A stretch of 64,000 nt of DNA from Gemmatimonas sp. (GTDB lineage Bacteria; Gemmatimonadota; Gemmatimonadetes; Gemmatimonadales; Gemmatimonadaceae): the NCBI GenBank assembly GCA_011390935.1, contig JAABRL010000003.1, positions 105,608-169,607 on the forward strand, read 5' to 3'. Below, piece after piece: positions 7,890 to 17,238 of this stretch. Numbering within the stretch: position 1 is the first letter of the stretch; each line of letters starts with the position of its first letter. Below the pieces are notes generated by a model. It worked only from the letters and a program-made list of their open reading frames with translations. It did not search any database and was not told the DNA's origin. The position numbers and the translations under genes were made by a program.

Positions 7890-9070
7890 CAGTCGGTCAC
7901 CGACGGCGCCGCATCGGCTCGCCCCCAATCGCTGCACACGCGCTCGAGCACGTCGGTCGCGAGCTCGAGCTCGTCGAGCCCGATCCACTCTTCTGCGCCA
8001 TGTGCGCGCGCGATGTCGCCGGGGCCGAAGCACACGGCCGGAATCCCCGCGGCGGTGAACAGCGCGGCGTCGGTCCAACACGACAGGCCGTCTACCGACG
8101 GGGGATGCCCAAGCGTCGTGAGCGCATCACGCAACACCGTCACCACTGCCGACGATTCCGGGACATCATTGGGCGGCTGCACGGTGTGCATCGTGAGGTC
8201 GGCCCGGAAACCGGGACGTGCATGCGCGATGGCGTCGCACAGCACCTGCAACTCGGCCAGCGCCTGTTCGCCCGTTTCACCGGGCACCGTGCGACGCTCG
8301 ATCTGCAAGTGGCAGTGCGACGGGTAGGTGGACCACCCGGTGCCGCCGCTGATGGTGGACGCGTGCACCGACGGATGTCCCAGCAGCGGATGCGATCGCG
8401 AGCGCAGCTCGGTCTCTTCATGCCCCAGCAGCGCCGACAACAACAGGCCGGCGTGTGCGATGGCATCGACCCCCACATCGGGGCGACTGCCGTGCGCGGC
8501 GTGTCCGTGCAGCGCAACGTCGAACCAGGCAAATCCCTTGTGCGCCGGACACACGGCGAGACGCGTGGGTTCCGTCACGATCGCCGCCGTCGCGCGCAAC
8601 CCATTCGTCAGCAGCGCGCTCGTGCCAATGCTGCGGTACTCCTCGTCGCACACGGCAGCAATGATGATCTCGCTCGCGAGTGCGCCGCGCGCTGACGCAC
8701 GCGCGGCCGCCACACACATGGCCGCCACGCCGCCCTTCATGTCGTTCGCGCCGCGCCCATACAGGCGGCCCTCCGACTGCACTGGATCGAACGGTGCGTG
8801 CGTCATCCCTTCCACGCCGACCACGTCCAGATGCCCATTGAGCACGAGCGGCGAGCGTCCGGTTGGACCGATGCGCGCGATCAGATTGGGACGCCCCGGG
8901 ACGACCTCATCCACGGAGACTGCGAACCCCCAGCCGGCGAGAATCTCAGCCAGCCGATGCGCCGCACGCGCCTCACCAGGCGCCCCGGGAACGAGATCCG
9001 GATTGCGCGAGTCGATGGCAACGAGGTCGGCCGCGAGGGCCACGGGATCGAGCGGGAAGCGGGAGCTCAC
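7889..9070 (-). CDS. M20 family metallopeptidase (ArgE/DapE/CPG2-type amidohydrolase)
   Basis: A 393-residue zinc hydrolase that would cleave an N-acyl amino acid or dipeptide-like substrate in the cytoplasm. Metal-site motifs are visible in order: LNGHLDVVG (His and Asp), GRGANDMKGG (bridging Asp), CDEEYRSIG (catalytic Glu and ligand Glu), TEPT and the C-terminal FGPGD followed by a His (AHGAEEWI). The dimerisation domain sits between about 175 and 290. The GTG at 9070 is the best start; it precedes SSRFPLDPVALAADLVAIDSRN. Exact substrate is unknown. It is first in a coupled trio with the 72-residue protein and the RNase HI homologue, and 28 bp downstream of the GHMP kinase. Confidence 0.88.
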   Translation of the reverse strand: MSSRFPLDPVALAADLVAIDSRNPDLVPGAPGEARAAHRLAEILAGWGFAVSVDEVVPGRPNLIARIGPTGRSPLVLNGHLDVVGVEGMTHAPFDPVQSEGRLYGRGANDMKGGVAAMCVAAARASARGALASEIIIAAVCDEEYRSIGTSALLTNGLRATAAIVTEPTRLAVCPAHKGFAWFDVALHGHAAHGSRPDVGVDAIAHAGLLLSALLGHEETELRSRSHPLLGHPSVHASTISGGTGWSTYPSHCHLQIERRTVPGETGEQALAELQVLCDAIAHARPGFRADLTMHTVQPPNDVPESSAVVTVLRDALTTLGHPPSVDGLSCWTDAALFTAAGIPAVCFGPGDIARAHGAEEWIGLDELELATDVLERVCSDWGRADAAPSVTD

Positions 9071-9098
9071 ACGCGCATGATAGCATGCGCACCGCGGT

Positions 9099-10037
9099 TC
9101 AGTCGACCGCGGGCGCCTCGACCTGAACGCCGGTGGTCGCCACGGTGAATGGCAGCCGCTCCGCCAGCTCCACCGCGGCCAGGTGCACCGCCTCCACGCG
9201 ATCGGCTGGCGCAACAATCGCAACGCAGCCTCCCCCAGACGCGCCAAGCGGCTTCGCCCCGAGCGCACCGGCCGCGGCCGCCGCCGACACCAGCGCCTCG
9301 ATCCGAGGCGTGGTGATACCGGGGTGCAGCGACCGCTGGTGCACCCAGTGCTCCCCCACGAGTGCACCGAGGGAATCGAGGTCGCCATGGGTGAGTGCCA
9401 CGGCCATGAGTCGAGCCAGCGCGGCCATGCGGTCGAGCGCGAAGACCACGGCCGGCGTTCGGGCGGTGTAGCCGTCGAGCACGGCACGAATCGTCTCGCC
9501 CGAAATGCGTGACTCGCCGGTGTAGTACACGAGGCAGCGCACCTCGAGGGCGTGGATGGTGTCCGCCGTGAGGGCGATCGGATGCACGGTCACCGTGTCC
9601 CCGAACTCGAGCCCCAGCGCGCCGCCAAAGGCGGCGGCGTAATGATCCTGGCGGCCGCCGGCGATGCCGAGTCGCTCGACCTCGATCTGCCGGCTGGTTT
9701 CGGCCAGCTCGGCGGGCTCCAGGGACAGTCCGCGCCAGGCGGCGGTTGCGGCGACGAGGGCGACACCGGCCGCCGAGGAGCCGCCGAGTCCGGCACCGAC
9801 CGGGAAATCGCTGTGAATGGTGCCGTGCAGCTGGTCGAGCGCGGCGTGGGCCAGCGAGGCCCGCACGAGGGGCAGCGGCTCCGCACCGTGGGGCACCGCG
9901 CGCTCGCTCAGGGTAACGACGGCGCGTCGCTCGATGGCGAGGTTGCAGACAAAACCGCCCCGATCTTGAGGATAGGGCGGGACATCAGTCCAGCCACCCC
10001 CGAAATCGAGGCGGGTCGGTGCGGTGGCGCGGAGCAC
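9099..10037 (-). CDS. GHMP family sugar kinase (HddA-like)
   Basis: A 312-residue ATP-dependent small-molecule kinase. The N terminus TAPTRLDFGGGWTDVPPY is typical of D-glycero-D-manno-heptose 7-phosphate kinase and L-fucokinase relatives. The ATP-binding GHMP motif 2 is PVGAGLGGSSAAG (about residue 95). GIAGGRQDHYAAAFGG and the C-terminal LGASGGGCVAIV are also family signatures. No other heptose genes are adjacent, so the sugar is not certain. The GTG start lies 21 bp after the stop of the phasin-like gene on the same strand. Confidence 0.82.
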   Translation of the reverse strand: MLRATAPTRLDFGGGWTDVPPYPQDRGGFVCNLAIERRAVVTLSERAVPHGAEPLPLVRASLAHAALDQLHGTIHSDFPVGAGLGGSSAAGVALVAATAAWRGLSLEPAELAETSRQIEVERLGIAGGRQDHYAAAFGGALGLEFGDTVTVHPIALTADTIHALEVRCLVYYTGESRISGETIRAVLDGYTARTPAVVFALDRMAALARLMAVALTHGDLDSLGALVGEHWVHQRSLHPGITTPRIEALVSAAAAAGALGAKPLGASGGGCVAIVAPADRVEAVHLAAVELAERLPFTVATTGVQVEAPAVD

Positions 10038-10058
10038 GTGGGCGCCGTGCGAGCCGAC

Positions 10059-10757
10059 CTACTTCTTCTTCGCGGCCTTCTTGGCGGGCGTTTTGGCCGC
10101 AGTCTTGGTCGCTGTCTTCGCCGGCGCCTTGGCCGCCTTGGCGGCGGGCTTGGCGGGAGCGGCCTTGGCCGGTGCCTTGGCTGCCGACTTTGCCGGAGCG
10201 GCCTTGGTCGCGGCCGCCTTGGCTGGTGCCTTGGCGGCGGCCTTGGCCGGCTTGGCCTCGGCGGCCGCCTTCTTCGCGGGCGCCGGCGGCTCGGGCTCGG
10301 GCTCCGGCTCGGCGGCCTTGACGGGTGTGGGCGTGGGAGCCGGCTTGGGCTGCGGCGGGCGCACGTTCAGCGGCTGCGGCTTGGGGGCCGGCTTGGGCGG
10401 CTCCGGCTCGGGCAGCGAACCGTGCTTCTGGATGTACGCCGCCTCGGCTTCGGCGATGAGCACGTCGCCCTCGTCAGCGTTCATTTGGCCGCGCCGTACC
10501 ATGTAATGCACGAGTTCGCGGGCGCTCTCAATGGCAAAGGCACTCAGACCAGCGGCGGCTCGCACGACGTCACGCATGGCACCGGCCATCCGGCTGCCGG
10601 CTTCGAGGCTGATCTCATGCGCTCGGCGCGCCATTTCGGCGGCGGTATCGGAGGCGTCGGCCCCGCGATGTCCGGGGCCTCGACGCGGCGGCGGTGACGC
10701 CGGAGCAGGAGTTTCGACTTCCGCTGACGAATCGCCATCGAGCGACATATCGGCCAT
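10059..10757 (-). CDS. Phasin-like N-terminal helix pair fused to histone H1-like Ala/Lys/Pro tail
   Basis: A 232-residue two-part protein. Residues about 35-105 are amphipathic helices with AMRDVVRAAAGLSAF and a RRGQMNADEGDVLI turn, resembling the helix-turn pattern of phasin/PhaF-type proteins (L..RG.....EA). Residues about 115-232 are low complexity: Pro/Glu-rich, then repeats of AKAAAKAPAK-like units ending KKAAKKK, like H1-type DNA-binding tails. By analogy with PhaF it might link granules or membranes to the nucleoid; this is inference. Start at 10757 is preceded by GGGAGA. No PHA synthase lies nearby. Confidence 0.65.
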   Translation of the reverse strand: MADMSLDGDSSAEVETPAPASPPPRRGPGHRGADASDTAAEMARRAHEISLEAGSRMAGAMRDVVRAAAGLSAFAIESARELVHYMVRRGQMNADEGDVLIAEAEAAYIQKHGSLPEPEPPKPAPKPQPLNVRPPQPKPAPTPTPVKAAEPEPEPEPPAPAKKAAAEAKPAKAAAKAPAKAAATKAAPAKSAAKAPAKAAPAKPAAKAAKAPAKTATKTAAKTPAKKAAKKK

Positions 10758-11069
10758 GGACTGAAGGTCTCCCGCCAGCGATTCTGCACCAGACCAACCG
10801 GCGGACCGCGGCAAACGCGAGCGTGGATATGCCCGCCTGTAAACACGAAAGAACGTCGTTCTGGTGCTTACGGGGCAGCCGGAACGGAGTGATGTAATAC
10901 TGAACGGTGTAACTATATGATTTCTGGACATCTACGCAAGGTATGGTGACCTTGTTTCGGAGGCGATGTGCGGGCGTCGTGGTGGTGCGTGCTGTCGCCG
11001 GTGTGTATCGCGTGTGGCATGTTCGTGCGAAAAATATCGTCATAAACACAACTCTATAGCGACATCATA
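10758..11069. other. 312-bp divergent intergenic region with promoters
   Basis: It separates the divergent phasin-like and CoA-transferase genes and is noticeably more AT-rich than its surroundings. On the plus strand, CTATAG/TATAGC at 11054-11060 and CATAAT at 11065-11070 abut the ATG at 11070, so the mRNA could be leaderless or nearly so. On the minus strand, AT-rich steps around 10885-10925 may serve the phasin-like gene. No coding potential or RNA fold stood out. Confidence 0.45.
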
Positions 11070-12206
11070 ATGCGACTTCCGCTTGAAGGCGTCAGAGTGC
11101 TCGACATGTCGCGTGTGCTGGCCGGTCCCATGTGCACCATGACGCTGGGTGATCTGGGTGCCGATGTCCTGAAAGTGGAACGCCCCGGCGGCGGGGATGA
11201 CACCCGCGGATGGGGACCCCCGTTCGCCGACGATGGCCAGAGCGCCTACTTCCGAAGCGTCAACCGCAACAAGCTCAGCGTCGCACTCGACCTCGGACAA
11301 CCGAGCCAGCACGCGCACCTGCTCCAGCTCATTGGCGATGCTGATATCGTGGTGGAGAACTACCTGCCTGGCGCACTGGCCAGAAAGGGAATCGATGCTG
11401 GCCAGTTACTGCGCGAGCATCCGGGCCTCATCTGGTGCACCATCACGGGATTCGGAGCCGAGAGCCATCGACCGGGCTACGACTTCGTGGTGCAGGCGGA
11501 AGCCGGGTGGATGGCGATCACCGGGCCGGTCGACGGCGCGCCGAGCAAGGTCGGGGTGGCGCTGGCCGACGTGCTCGCAGGCCGAGATGCCGCCATTGCC
11601 ATTCTGGCGGCCGTGGTGGGACGAGCGCGTCGCACACCGTCCGAGCGGCACGTGCACGTCTCGCTGTTTCAATCGGCCACCGCGGCGCTGGTGAATGTGG
11701 CGCAGAACGCGCTGGTGACCGGCCAGTCGCCTCGGCGGTGGGGCAATGCGCATCCCAATCTGGTGCCGTATGAACTCTTCGACGCCGCGGATCGCCCGTT
11801 CGTGCTCGCCGTTGGCAACGACGCCCAGTGGGCCGCGGCCGCCTCGGCGCTCGGGTTCCTTCATGAAGACGTGTCAACGCGGTGGCGCACCAATGCGGGG
11901 CGGGTCGAGGACCGGGCGCGCCTCGTGCCGGCACTCGCCGCGCACCTCCGCCAGCGTCGCGCCGACGACTGGATGGTCACCCTGGGCGCCGCTGGCGTCC
12001 CGTGCGGACTGGTACGCTCGGTCCCGGAGGTCATCGCCGACATCTCGGCCGATTCGCTCACCGGGGTGTCCTCCGCGGTCGGCGGCGAGGTGCGTTTTCC
12101 GCCTCCGGCGCTCGACGCGCACGGGTCACTGGTCCGATCGCACGGCTGGCGAGCCTTCGACGTGACCCTGTCGCAGCGCGCGAACGCCCCCGCCGTTACA
12201 CCCTGA
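11070..12206 (+). CDS. CaiB/BaiF family (class III) CoA-transferase
   Basis: A 378-residue enzyme moving CoA between carboxylic acids. It begins MRLPLEGVRVLDMSRVLAGP, the standard N terminus of formyl-CoA transferase and CaiB relatives, followed by LGDLGADVLKVERPGGGDDTR. The catalytic Asp is expected at residue 138 in GYDFVVQAEAGWM, as in family members. C-terminal GVPCGLVRSVPEV also fits. The substrate acids are unknown and no acyl-CoA genes are adjacent. Transcribed alone, with the promoter very close to the ATG. Confidence 0.9.
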   Translation: MRLPLEGVRVLDMSRVLAGPMCTMTLGDLGADVLKVERPGGGDDTRGWGPPFADDGQSAYFRSVNRNKLSVALDLGQPSQHAHLLQLIGDADIVVENYLPGALARKGIDAGQLLREHPGLIWCTITGFGAESHRPGYDFVVQAEAGWMAITGPVDGAPSKVGVALADVLAGRDAAIAILAAVVGRARRTPSERHVHVSLFQSATAALVNVAQNALVTGQSPRRWGNAHPNLVPYELFDAADRPFVLAVGNDAQWAAAASALGFLHEDVSTRWRTNAGRVEDRARLVPALAAHLRQRRADDWMVTLGAAGVPCGLVRSVPEVIADISADSLTGVSSAVGGEVRFPPPALDAHGSLVRSHGWRAFDVTLSQRANAPAVTP

Positions 12207-12373
12207 GCACACACTCGAACGAGATTTCCCTACGGAGCGGCACCGCGTACCATCACGCCCCCGGTCACCCGTGTGGAGACTGCACATATGTGACCTAAGC
12301 CACAGTGGTGACAGCACTTACGTGTGTTACCCTGTTTGGGTCGGTTCGTCCTTTCGGCGTAGGGAGGAAATCG

Positions 12374-13003
12374 ATGGCTGCACCGATTCCTGCGTCCGAA
12401 GGATTGTCCCGAGGTTCCATCCGGGGTTATCGTAGCGCCGTGACCAATACGCACGCGGCGGTTTCGACGGAAGTCGATTCGGATCAGGAGATCATCGGAC
12501 GAGTCATTGCGGGCGACCGCAATGCCTTCGGCACGTTGATCAATCGGTACAGCGATCCCCTGTATCGACACGCCCTCGGCATGACGGGTTCGCCCGACGT
12601 GGCCGAGGACATCTTGCAGACATCGTTCATCAAGGCCTATCACCATCTCGGTGAAGTCCGTGGTCGATTCGATGCCTGGCTGTTCCGGATCGTGGCAAAT
12701 GGGTGCAAGGATTGGCTGAAGAACATTCGGCGCACGCACCTGAGCTATGACGAGGATGATCAACCGTCCAACTTCAACACGCCCGACGAGGACCTCGATC
12801 GCACCGAGTTGCGACAGGATCTCGACGAAGCGCTGGCGGAGTTGGCCCCGTCGCTCCGCGAGGCTTTCGTCATGAAACACGTCGAAGGTCGGTCGTACGA
12901 GGAAATGGCGGATCTACTCGGTACCACCGTCGGCGCACTCAAGATGCGCGTGCATCGGGCACGCGAGGCCTTGCAGGCGCTCCTAGAGGAGAAGTACGCC
13001 TGA
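12374..13003 (+). CDS. ECF-type RNA polymerase sigma factor
   Basis: A 209-residue sigma-70 family protein. Region 2 runs from about residue 35 (IIGRVIAGDRNAFGTLINRY) through PDVAEDILQTSFIKAYHHL to WLFRIVANGCKDWLKN. Region 4 (about 145-200) contains LAPSLREAFVMKHVEGRSYEEMADLLG and the helix-turn-helix GALKMRVHRAREAL. Regions 1.1 and 3 are absent, as in ECF sigma factors. The ATG at 12374 was chosen because AGGGAGGAAA lies 3-4 nt upstream. The TGA overlaps the ATG of the next gene, its probable membrane-bound regulator. Confidence 0.9.
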   Translation: MAAPIPASEGLSRGSIRGYRSAVTNTHAAVSTEVDSDQEIIGRVIAGDRNAFGTLINRYSDPLYRHALGMTGSPDVAEDILQTSFIKAYHHLGEVRGRFDAWLFRIVANGCKDWLKNIRRTHLSYDEDDQPSNFNTPDEDLDRTELRQDLDEALAELAPSLREAFVMKHVEGRSYEEMADLLGTTVGALKMRVHRAREALQALLEEKYA

Positions 13004-13455
13004 TGCTCGAACCACGAAATCCCCAGGAAGGCACGGATCGTCCGAGCCTTGGCCGCGATGCCGGCCAGCCCATCAACAACGCACCGCTCGCCGATCGCGA
13101 AGTGCCGCTGCCCGGTGCCGAGCTGGGGGCGACGCCTGTGGCGGTGCACGCATGGCTTGATGGTGAGGCCTCCGAGGCCGACGCCCGTCTCGCCGATGCG
13201 AAGCAGGTCGCGCTCTGGAATCGCATTTCCGAAGAAACGTCGGCCCGTCGTCGCATGACGACGCCTGCCCACGTGCACGCGAACATCATGAGCGCGCTCC
13301 CCGCGGCCACGCCGTCGCTCGCGACGTCCGTGTCGGCGACGGCAGCGCCTGCCGCTGCCGCCACCGGCATGATCGCGATGTCGCCGGTTACCGCCGCGCT
13401 CGCCGCTACCGGCCTGCTCGCCGCCGGCTTCCTGCTCGCGCGCCTGTTCGGCTGA
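13003..13455 (+). CDS. Probable membrane-anchored anti-sigma factor
   Basis: A 150-residue protein coupled (TGATG) to the ECF sigma gene. The N-terminal part includes AVHAWLDGEASEADARL, resembling the short acidic helix at the start of many anti-sigma proteins, followed by VALWNRISEETSARRRM. The C terminus (about 125-150) is one transmembrane helix ending GLLAAGFLLARLFG. No HxxxCxxC zinc motif is present, so it would be a non-zinc type. The assignment rests on context and topology more than on sequence. Confidence 0.6.
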   Translation: MLEPRNPQEGTDRPSLGRDAGQPINNAPLADREVPLPGAELGATPVAVHAWLDGEASEADARLADAKQVALWNRISEETSARRRMTTPAHVHANIMSALPAATPSLATSVSATAAPAAAATGMIAMSPVTAALAATGLLAAGFLLARLFG

Positions 13456-13478
13456 TTCATCTCGCGGTCTCGCATACA

Positions 13479-13522
13479 ACAACGCCGGTCCCCGCGTGAG
13501 CGGAGACCGGCGTTGTCTGTTT
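13479..13522 (+). terminator. Rho-independent terminator of the sigma/anti-sigma operon
   Basis: A 17-bp stem (13479-13495 with 13500-13516, one mismatch), loop GTGA, followed by CTGTTTT. Confidence 0.8.
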
Positions 13523-13581
13523 TCCGGTAAGTCACCAGCGAACCCGATCGCTCGTGCTGCACGTCCGTGTCCGCTGTCAGG

Positions 13582-13657
13582 CCGCGGTTGGGGTCGCGCC
13601 CCGCGCGTGTCTGCCGCGCAGCGGCAGTTGACGCGCGGGGCGTGACCCCAACCGCGG
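13582..13657. repeat. Long imperfect hairpin between convergent genes
   Basis: Inverted repeat with arms of about 35 nt (CCGCGGTTGGGGTC at the left end and its complement at the right end) and few mismatches. It lies between the anti-sigma terminator and the lpd stop codon. It could end lpd transcription on the minus strand, but lacks a U-tract. Confidence 0.6.
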
Positions 13658-13669
13658 ACCCCCCACCGA

Positions 13670-15076
13670 CTACATGTGCAGCACGCGCCCGATCGCAGCG
13701 AGCGCCGCTTCCTTGGTGACTTCGGAGAGCGTGGGATGCGAGTGCACCGTGATCGCAATGTCCTCCGCACTGCCGCGATACTCCATCGCCAGCACCACTT
13801 CCGCCATCAGGTCACCGACATTCGGCCCGATCATGTGGCAGCCGAGAATCTCATCGGTTTCCGCATCGACCACGAACTTCACGAAGCCGTTCGTCTCACC
13901 CATCGTGCGCGCGCGTCCATTCGCGCTGAACGGAAACTTGCCGGTGCGATACGCGCGGCCGCTCGCCTTCACTTCCGCTTCCGTGTGACCTACCGTCGCA
14001 ATCTCGGGCCACGTGTACACCACGCCGGGCACCGTGTGCTGATGCATGTGCACCGGCTTGCCCGCGATCACCTCCGCGGCGATCACCCCTTCTTCTTCGG
14101 CCTTGTGCGCGAGCAGCTTGCCGCCCGTCACGTCGCCGATGGCATACACGTTCGGCAGGTTGGTGCGCTGCTGATCGTCCACCACTACTTCACCGCGCGC
14201 ACCAAGCGCGAGGCCGAGCGCCGCCGCGTCCACACCGCGCAACGCCGGCTTGCGTCCCACCGACACGAGCACATGGTCGGCGTCGATGGAGAAGGTGTCG
14301 TCGCCCTTGCCGCAGTGCAGCGTCACGCCATCCTCGCGCACGTCGGCGCCCACGACCTTGGTGCCCACGTGAATGTCGAGTCCCTGCTTGCGGAAGATCT
14401 TGTCCGCTTCGCGAATCACATCGTCGTCATTGCCGGGCAGAATGGTGGGCGCGAATTCCACCACGGTCACCTTGGCCCCGAGGCGTCGCCACACCGACCC
14501 GAGCTCGAGTCCGATCACCCCGCCGCCCACGACGATGAGGTGACGCGGTACTTCGGGGATCGTGAGGGCACCCACGTTCGAGTGCACGCGCACTTCGTCG
14601 AACGGCAGGAACGGGAGCTGCACCGGCACGGACCCGGTCGCAATGATCACGTGCGTGCCCTGCAGCGTGCTCACGCTGCCGTCGGCGGCCTGCACCTCGA
14701 CCACGTTGCCGGCTCTGAGCGTGCCGAACCCCTTCGCCCAGGTCACCTTGTTCTTGCGAAAGAGAAACTCGACGCCCTTGGTGTTCTGCAGCACGACATC
14801 CGTCTTGCGCGCCATCATCGCGCCAAGATCGAGTCGTACGCCGTCCACATGGATGCCATGCTCGGCGGCGTGCAGGCGCATCCACTCGTAGTGTTCGGAT
14901 GAGCTGAGCAACGCCTTGCTCGGAATGCAGCCCACATTGACGCAGGTGCCGCCAAGCGTGGCGTCGGCTTCGACGCAGGCGACGGAGAAACCGAGCTGAG
15001 CCGCACGAATGCTGGCGACATAGCCGCCGGGGCCACCGCCGAGCACGATGAGATCGAAAGTCTGGGGAGAGGTCAT
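13670..15076 (-). CDS. lpdA: Dihydrolipoyl dehydrogenase (E3)
   Basis: A 468-residue FAD-dependent disulfide oxidoreductase that reoxidises lipoyl groups of the 2-oxoacid dehydrogenase complexes using NAD+. It has the N-terminal FAD fold (LIVLGGGPGGYVAS), redox disulfide GGTCVNVGCIPSK (Cys45 and Cys50), NAD fold (IVVGGGVIGLELGSVWRRLG), second FAD motif (YAIGDVTGG) and C-terminal catalytic HSHPTLSE. Start is the ATG at 15076. It lies on the same strand downstream of the E2 gene, but 770 bp of repeats and hairpins separate them, so they may be transcribed separately. Confidence 0.95.
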   Translation of the reverse strand: MTSPQTFDLIVLGGGPGGYVASIRAAQLGFSVACVEADATLGGTCVNVGCIPSKALLSSSEHYEWMRLHAAEHGIHVDGVRLDLGAMMARKTDVVLQNTKGVEFLFRKNKVTWAKGFGTLRAGNVVEVQAADGSVSTLQGTHVIIATGSVPVQLPFLPFDEVRVHSNVGALTIPEVPRHLIVVGGGVIGLELGSVWRRLGAKVTVVEFAPTILPGNDDDVIREADKIFRKQGLDIHVGTKVVGADVREDGVTLHCGKGDDTFSIDADHVLVSVGRKPALRGVDAAALGLALGARGEVVVDDQQRTNLPNVYAIGDVTGGKLLAHKAEEEGVIAAEVIAGKPVHMHQHTVPGVVYTWPEIATVGHTEAEVKASGRAYRTGKFPFSANGRARTMGETNGFVKFVVDAETDEILGCHMIGPNVGDLMAEVVLAMEYRGSAEDIAITVHSHPTLSEVTKEAALAAIGRVLHM

Positions 15077-15130
15077 GCGGGAAAAATAATGTCCGGGACC
15101 GTTGCGGTTGGGATCCACTCGCGCGAGACC

Positions 15131-15179
15131 CTCACTCCTCGGGAACTCGTTGCTGACCCCTTCGCCCGGCCCATCGAGC
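15131..15179. repeat. Solitary half-module of the 160-bp palindromic repeat family
   Basis: A degenerate copy of the 3' arm (CTCACTCCTCGGGAACTCG to CCCATCGAGC) without its partner on the left. It is followed 12 nt later by the first complete element. The whole region 15106-15523 can also be read as a tandem repeat with a period of 172-173 bp. Confidence 0.7.
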
Positions 15180-15191
15180 GGTGAACGGCTC

Positions 15192-15351
15192 GGCTCGATG
15201 GGCTGGGCGAAGGGGTCGGCACCCAAATCGCGAGGGGTGAGGAGAGCGGTCGGCCAGATCGCGAGTGAGGCCGGCCCCGGTTGGGATTTGCTCGGCGAGG
15301 TTCTCACCCCTCATGAGTTTGTTGCGGTCACCTTCGCCCAGCCCACCGAGC
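15192..15351. repeat. 160-bp palindromic element, copy 1
   Basis: The 50-nt 5' arm (15192-15241, GGCTCGATGGGCTGGGCG to GAGGGGTGAG) and the 49-nt 3' arm (15303-15351, CTCACCCCTC to CACCGAGC) are inverted repeats with a 61-nt centre. It is not coding. The same arrangement recurs at 15364 and 50565. Confidence 0.85.
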
Positions 15352-15363
15352 GGTGAACGGCTC

Positions 15364-15523
15364 GGCTCGATGGGCTGGGCGAAGGGGTCGGCACCCAAAT
15401 CGTGAGGGGTGAGATGAGCGGTCGGCCAGATCGCGAATGAGGCCGGCCCCGGTTGGGATCCACTCGGCGAGATTCTCACCCCTCATGAGTTTGTTGCGGT
15501 CACCTTCGCCCAGCCCATCGAGC
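15364..15523. repeat. 160-bp palindromic element, copy 2
   Basis: Arms 15364-15413 and 15475-15523 with a 61-nt centre nearly identical to that of copy 1. It begins 12 nt after copy 1. The 3' end runs into three short direct repeats. Confidence 0.85.
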
Positions 15524-15578
15524 TTCGAAAGGTCCCCCAGCCCATCGAGCTTCGATAGGTCCCAGCCCATCGAGCCCC
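15511..15578. repeat. Short direct repeats of the element end
   Basis: CAGCCCATCGAG starts at 15511, 15538 and 15563, with TTCGA(A/T)AGGTCC between copies. They look like multiplied termini of the palindromic element. Confidence 0.7.
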
Positions 15579-15639
15579 GAGTCACAATCCCGCCACGCCC
15601 GCCTGTGCGCCCTTCCCCCCAGTGTGACCGACATTACCT

Positions 15640-15775
15640 TCGAGCGTCATACTGCTGAACACGGGCGCAAGCCTGTTTCACACGCCGCTGACCGCGAAGC
15701 CCGTCATCGAACGGTACGCCAGTATGCGGTTACGACGCCCTGACCGGTTCGCCGGACAGGGCGTCGTCTCGTTTC
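15640..15775 (+). ncRNA. Candidate small structured RNA with terminator-like hairpin
   Basis: An outer helix CATACTG (15648-15654) with CAGTATG (15720-15726) encloses a hairpin with a GCAA tetraloop (stem 15661-15666 with 15671-15676). ACGGGC in that stem can alternatively pair with GCCCGT at 15699-15704. It is followed by an 11-bp stem (15732-15742 with 15757-15767) and CTCGTTTC. TGTGAC and TCATACT just upstream could be promoter elements. No known RNA family recognised. Confidence 0.35.
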
Positions 15776-15793
15776 GGCCCTCCGGAAACACCT

Positions 15794-15823
15794 GCGCCCC
15801 GCTGCCGGTGAGCAGCGGGGCGC
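15794..15823 (-). terminator. Hairpin downstream of sucB
   Basis: A perfect 12-bp stem (15794-15805 with 15812-15823) and 6-nt loop, 22 bp after the sucB stop codon on the minus strand; tail AGGTGTTTCC. Confidence 0.6.
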
Positions 15824-15845
15824 GCGGACGCTGTGCAAGCGCCGG

Positions 15846-17078
<1,233 letters not shown>

Positions 17079-17238
17079 GACAGCGGGACGAGGAGGTGAT
17101 GTGGGGAGAAAGCGCTCGCCTCAAATATAGGCCGCGGACCGGGCCTTGCGGCCGTCGCGAACGTCCGAGCGTTCAACTGCGACCCGCACTGATACAACTT
17201 ACAGCCGTTCCACTGACTCCCCCCGCCACACCTGCCCC

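Noticed and set aside
15131-15578. CRISPR array
   Set aside because: The repeats are 160-bp palindromes with conserved, not variable, centres; no cas genes nearby.
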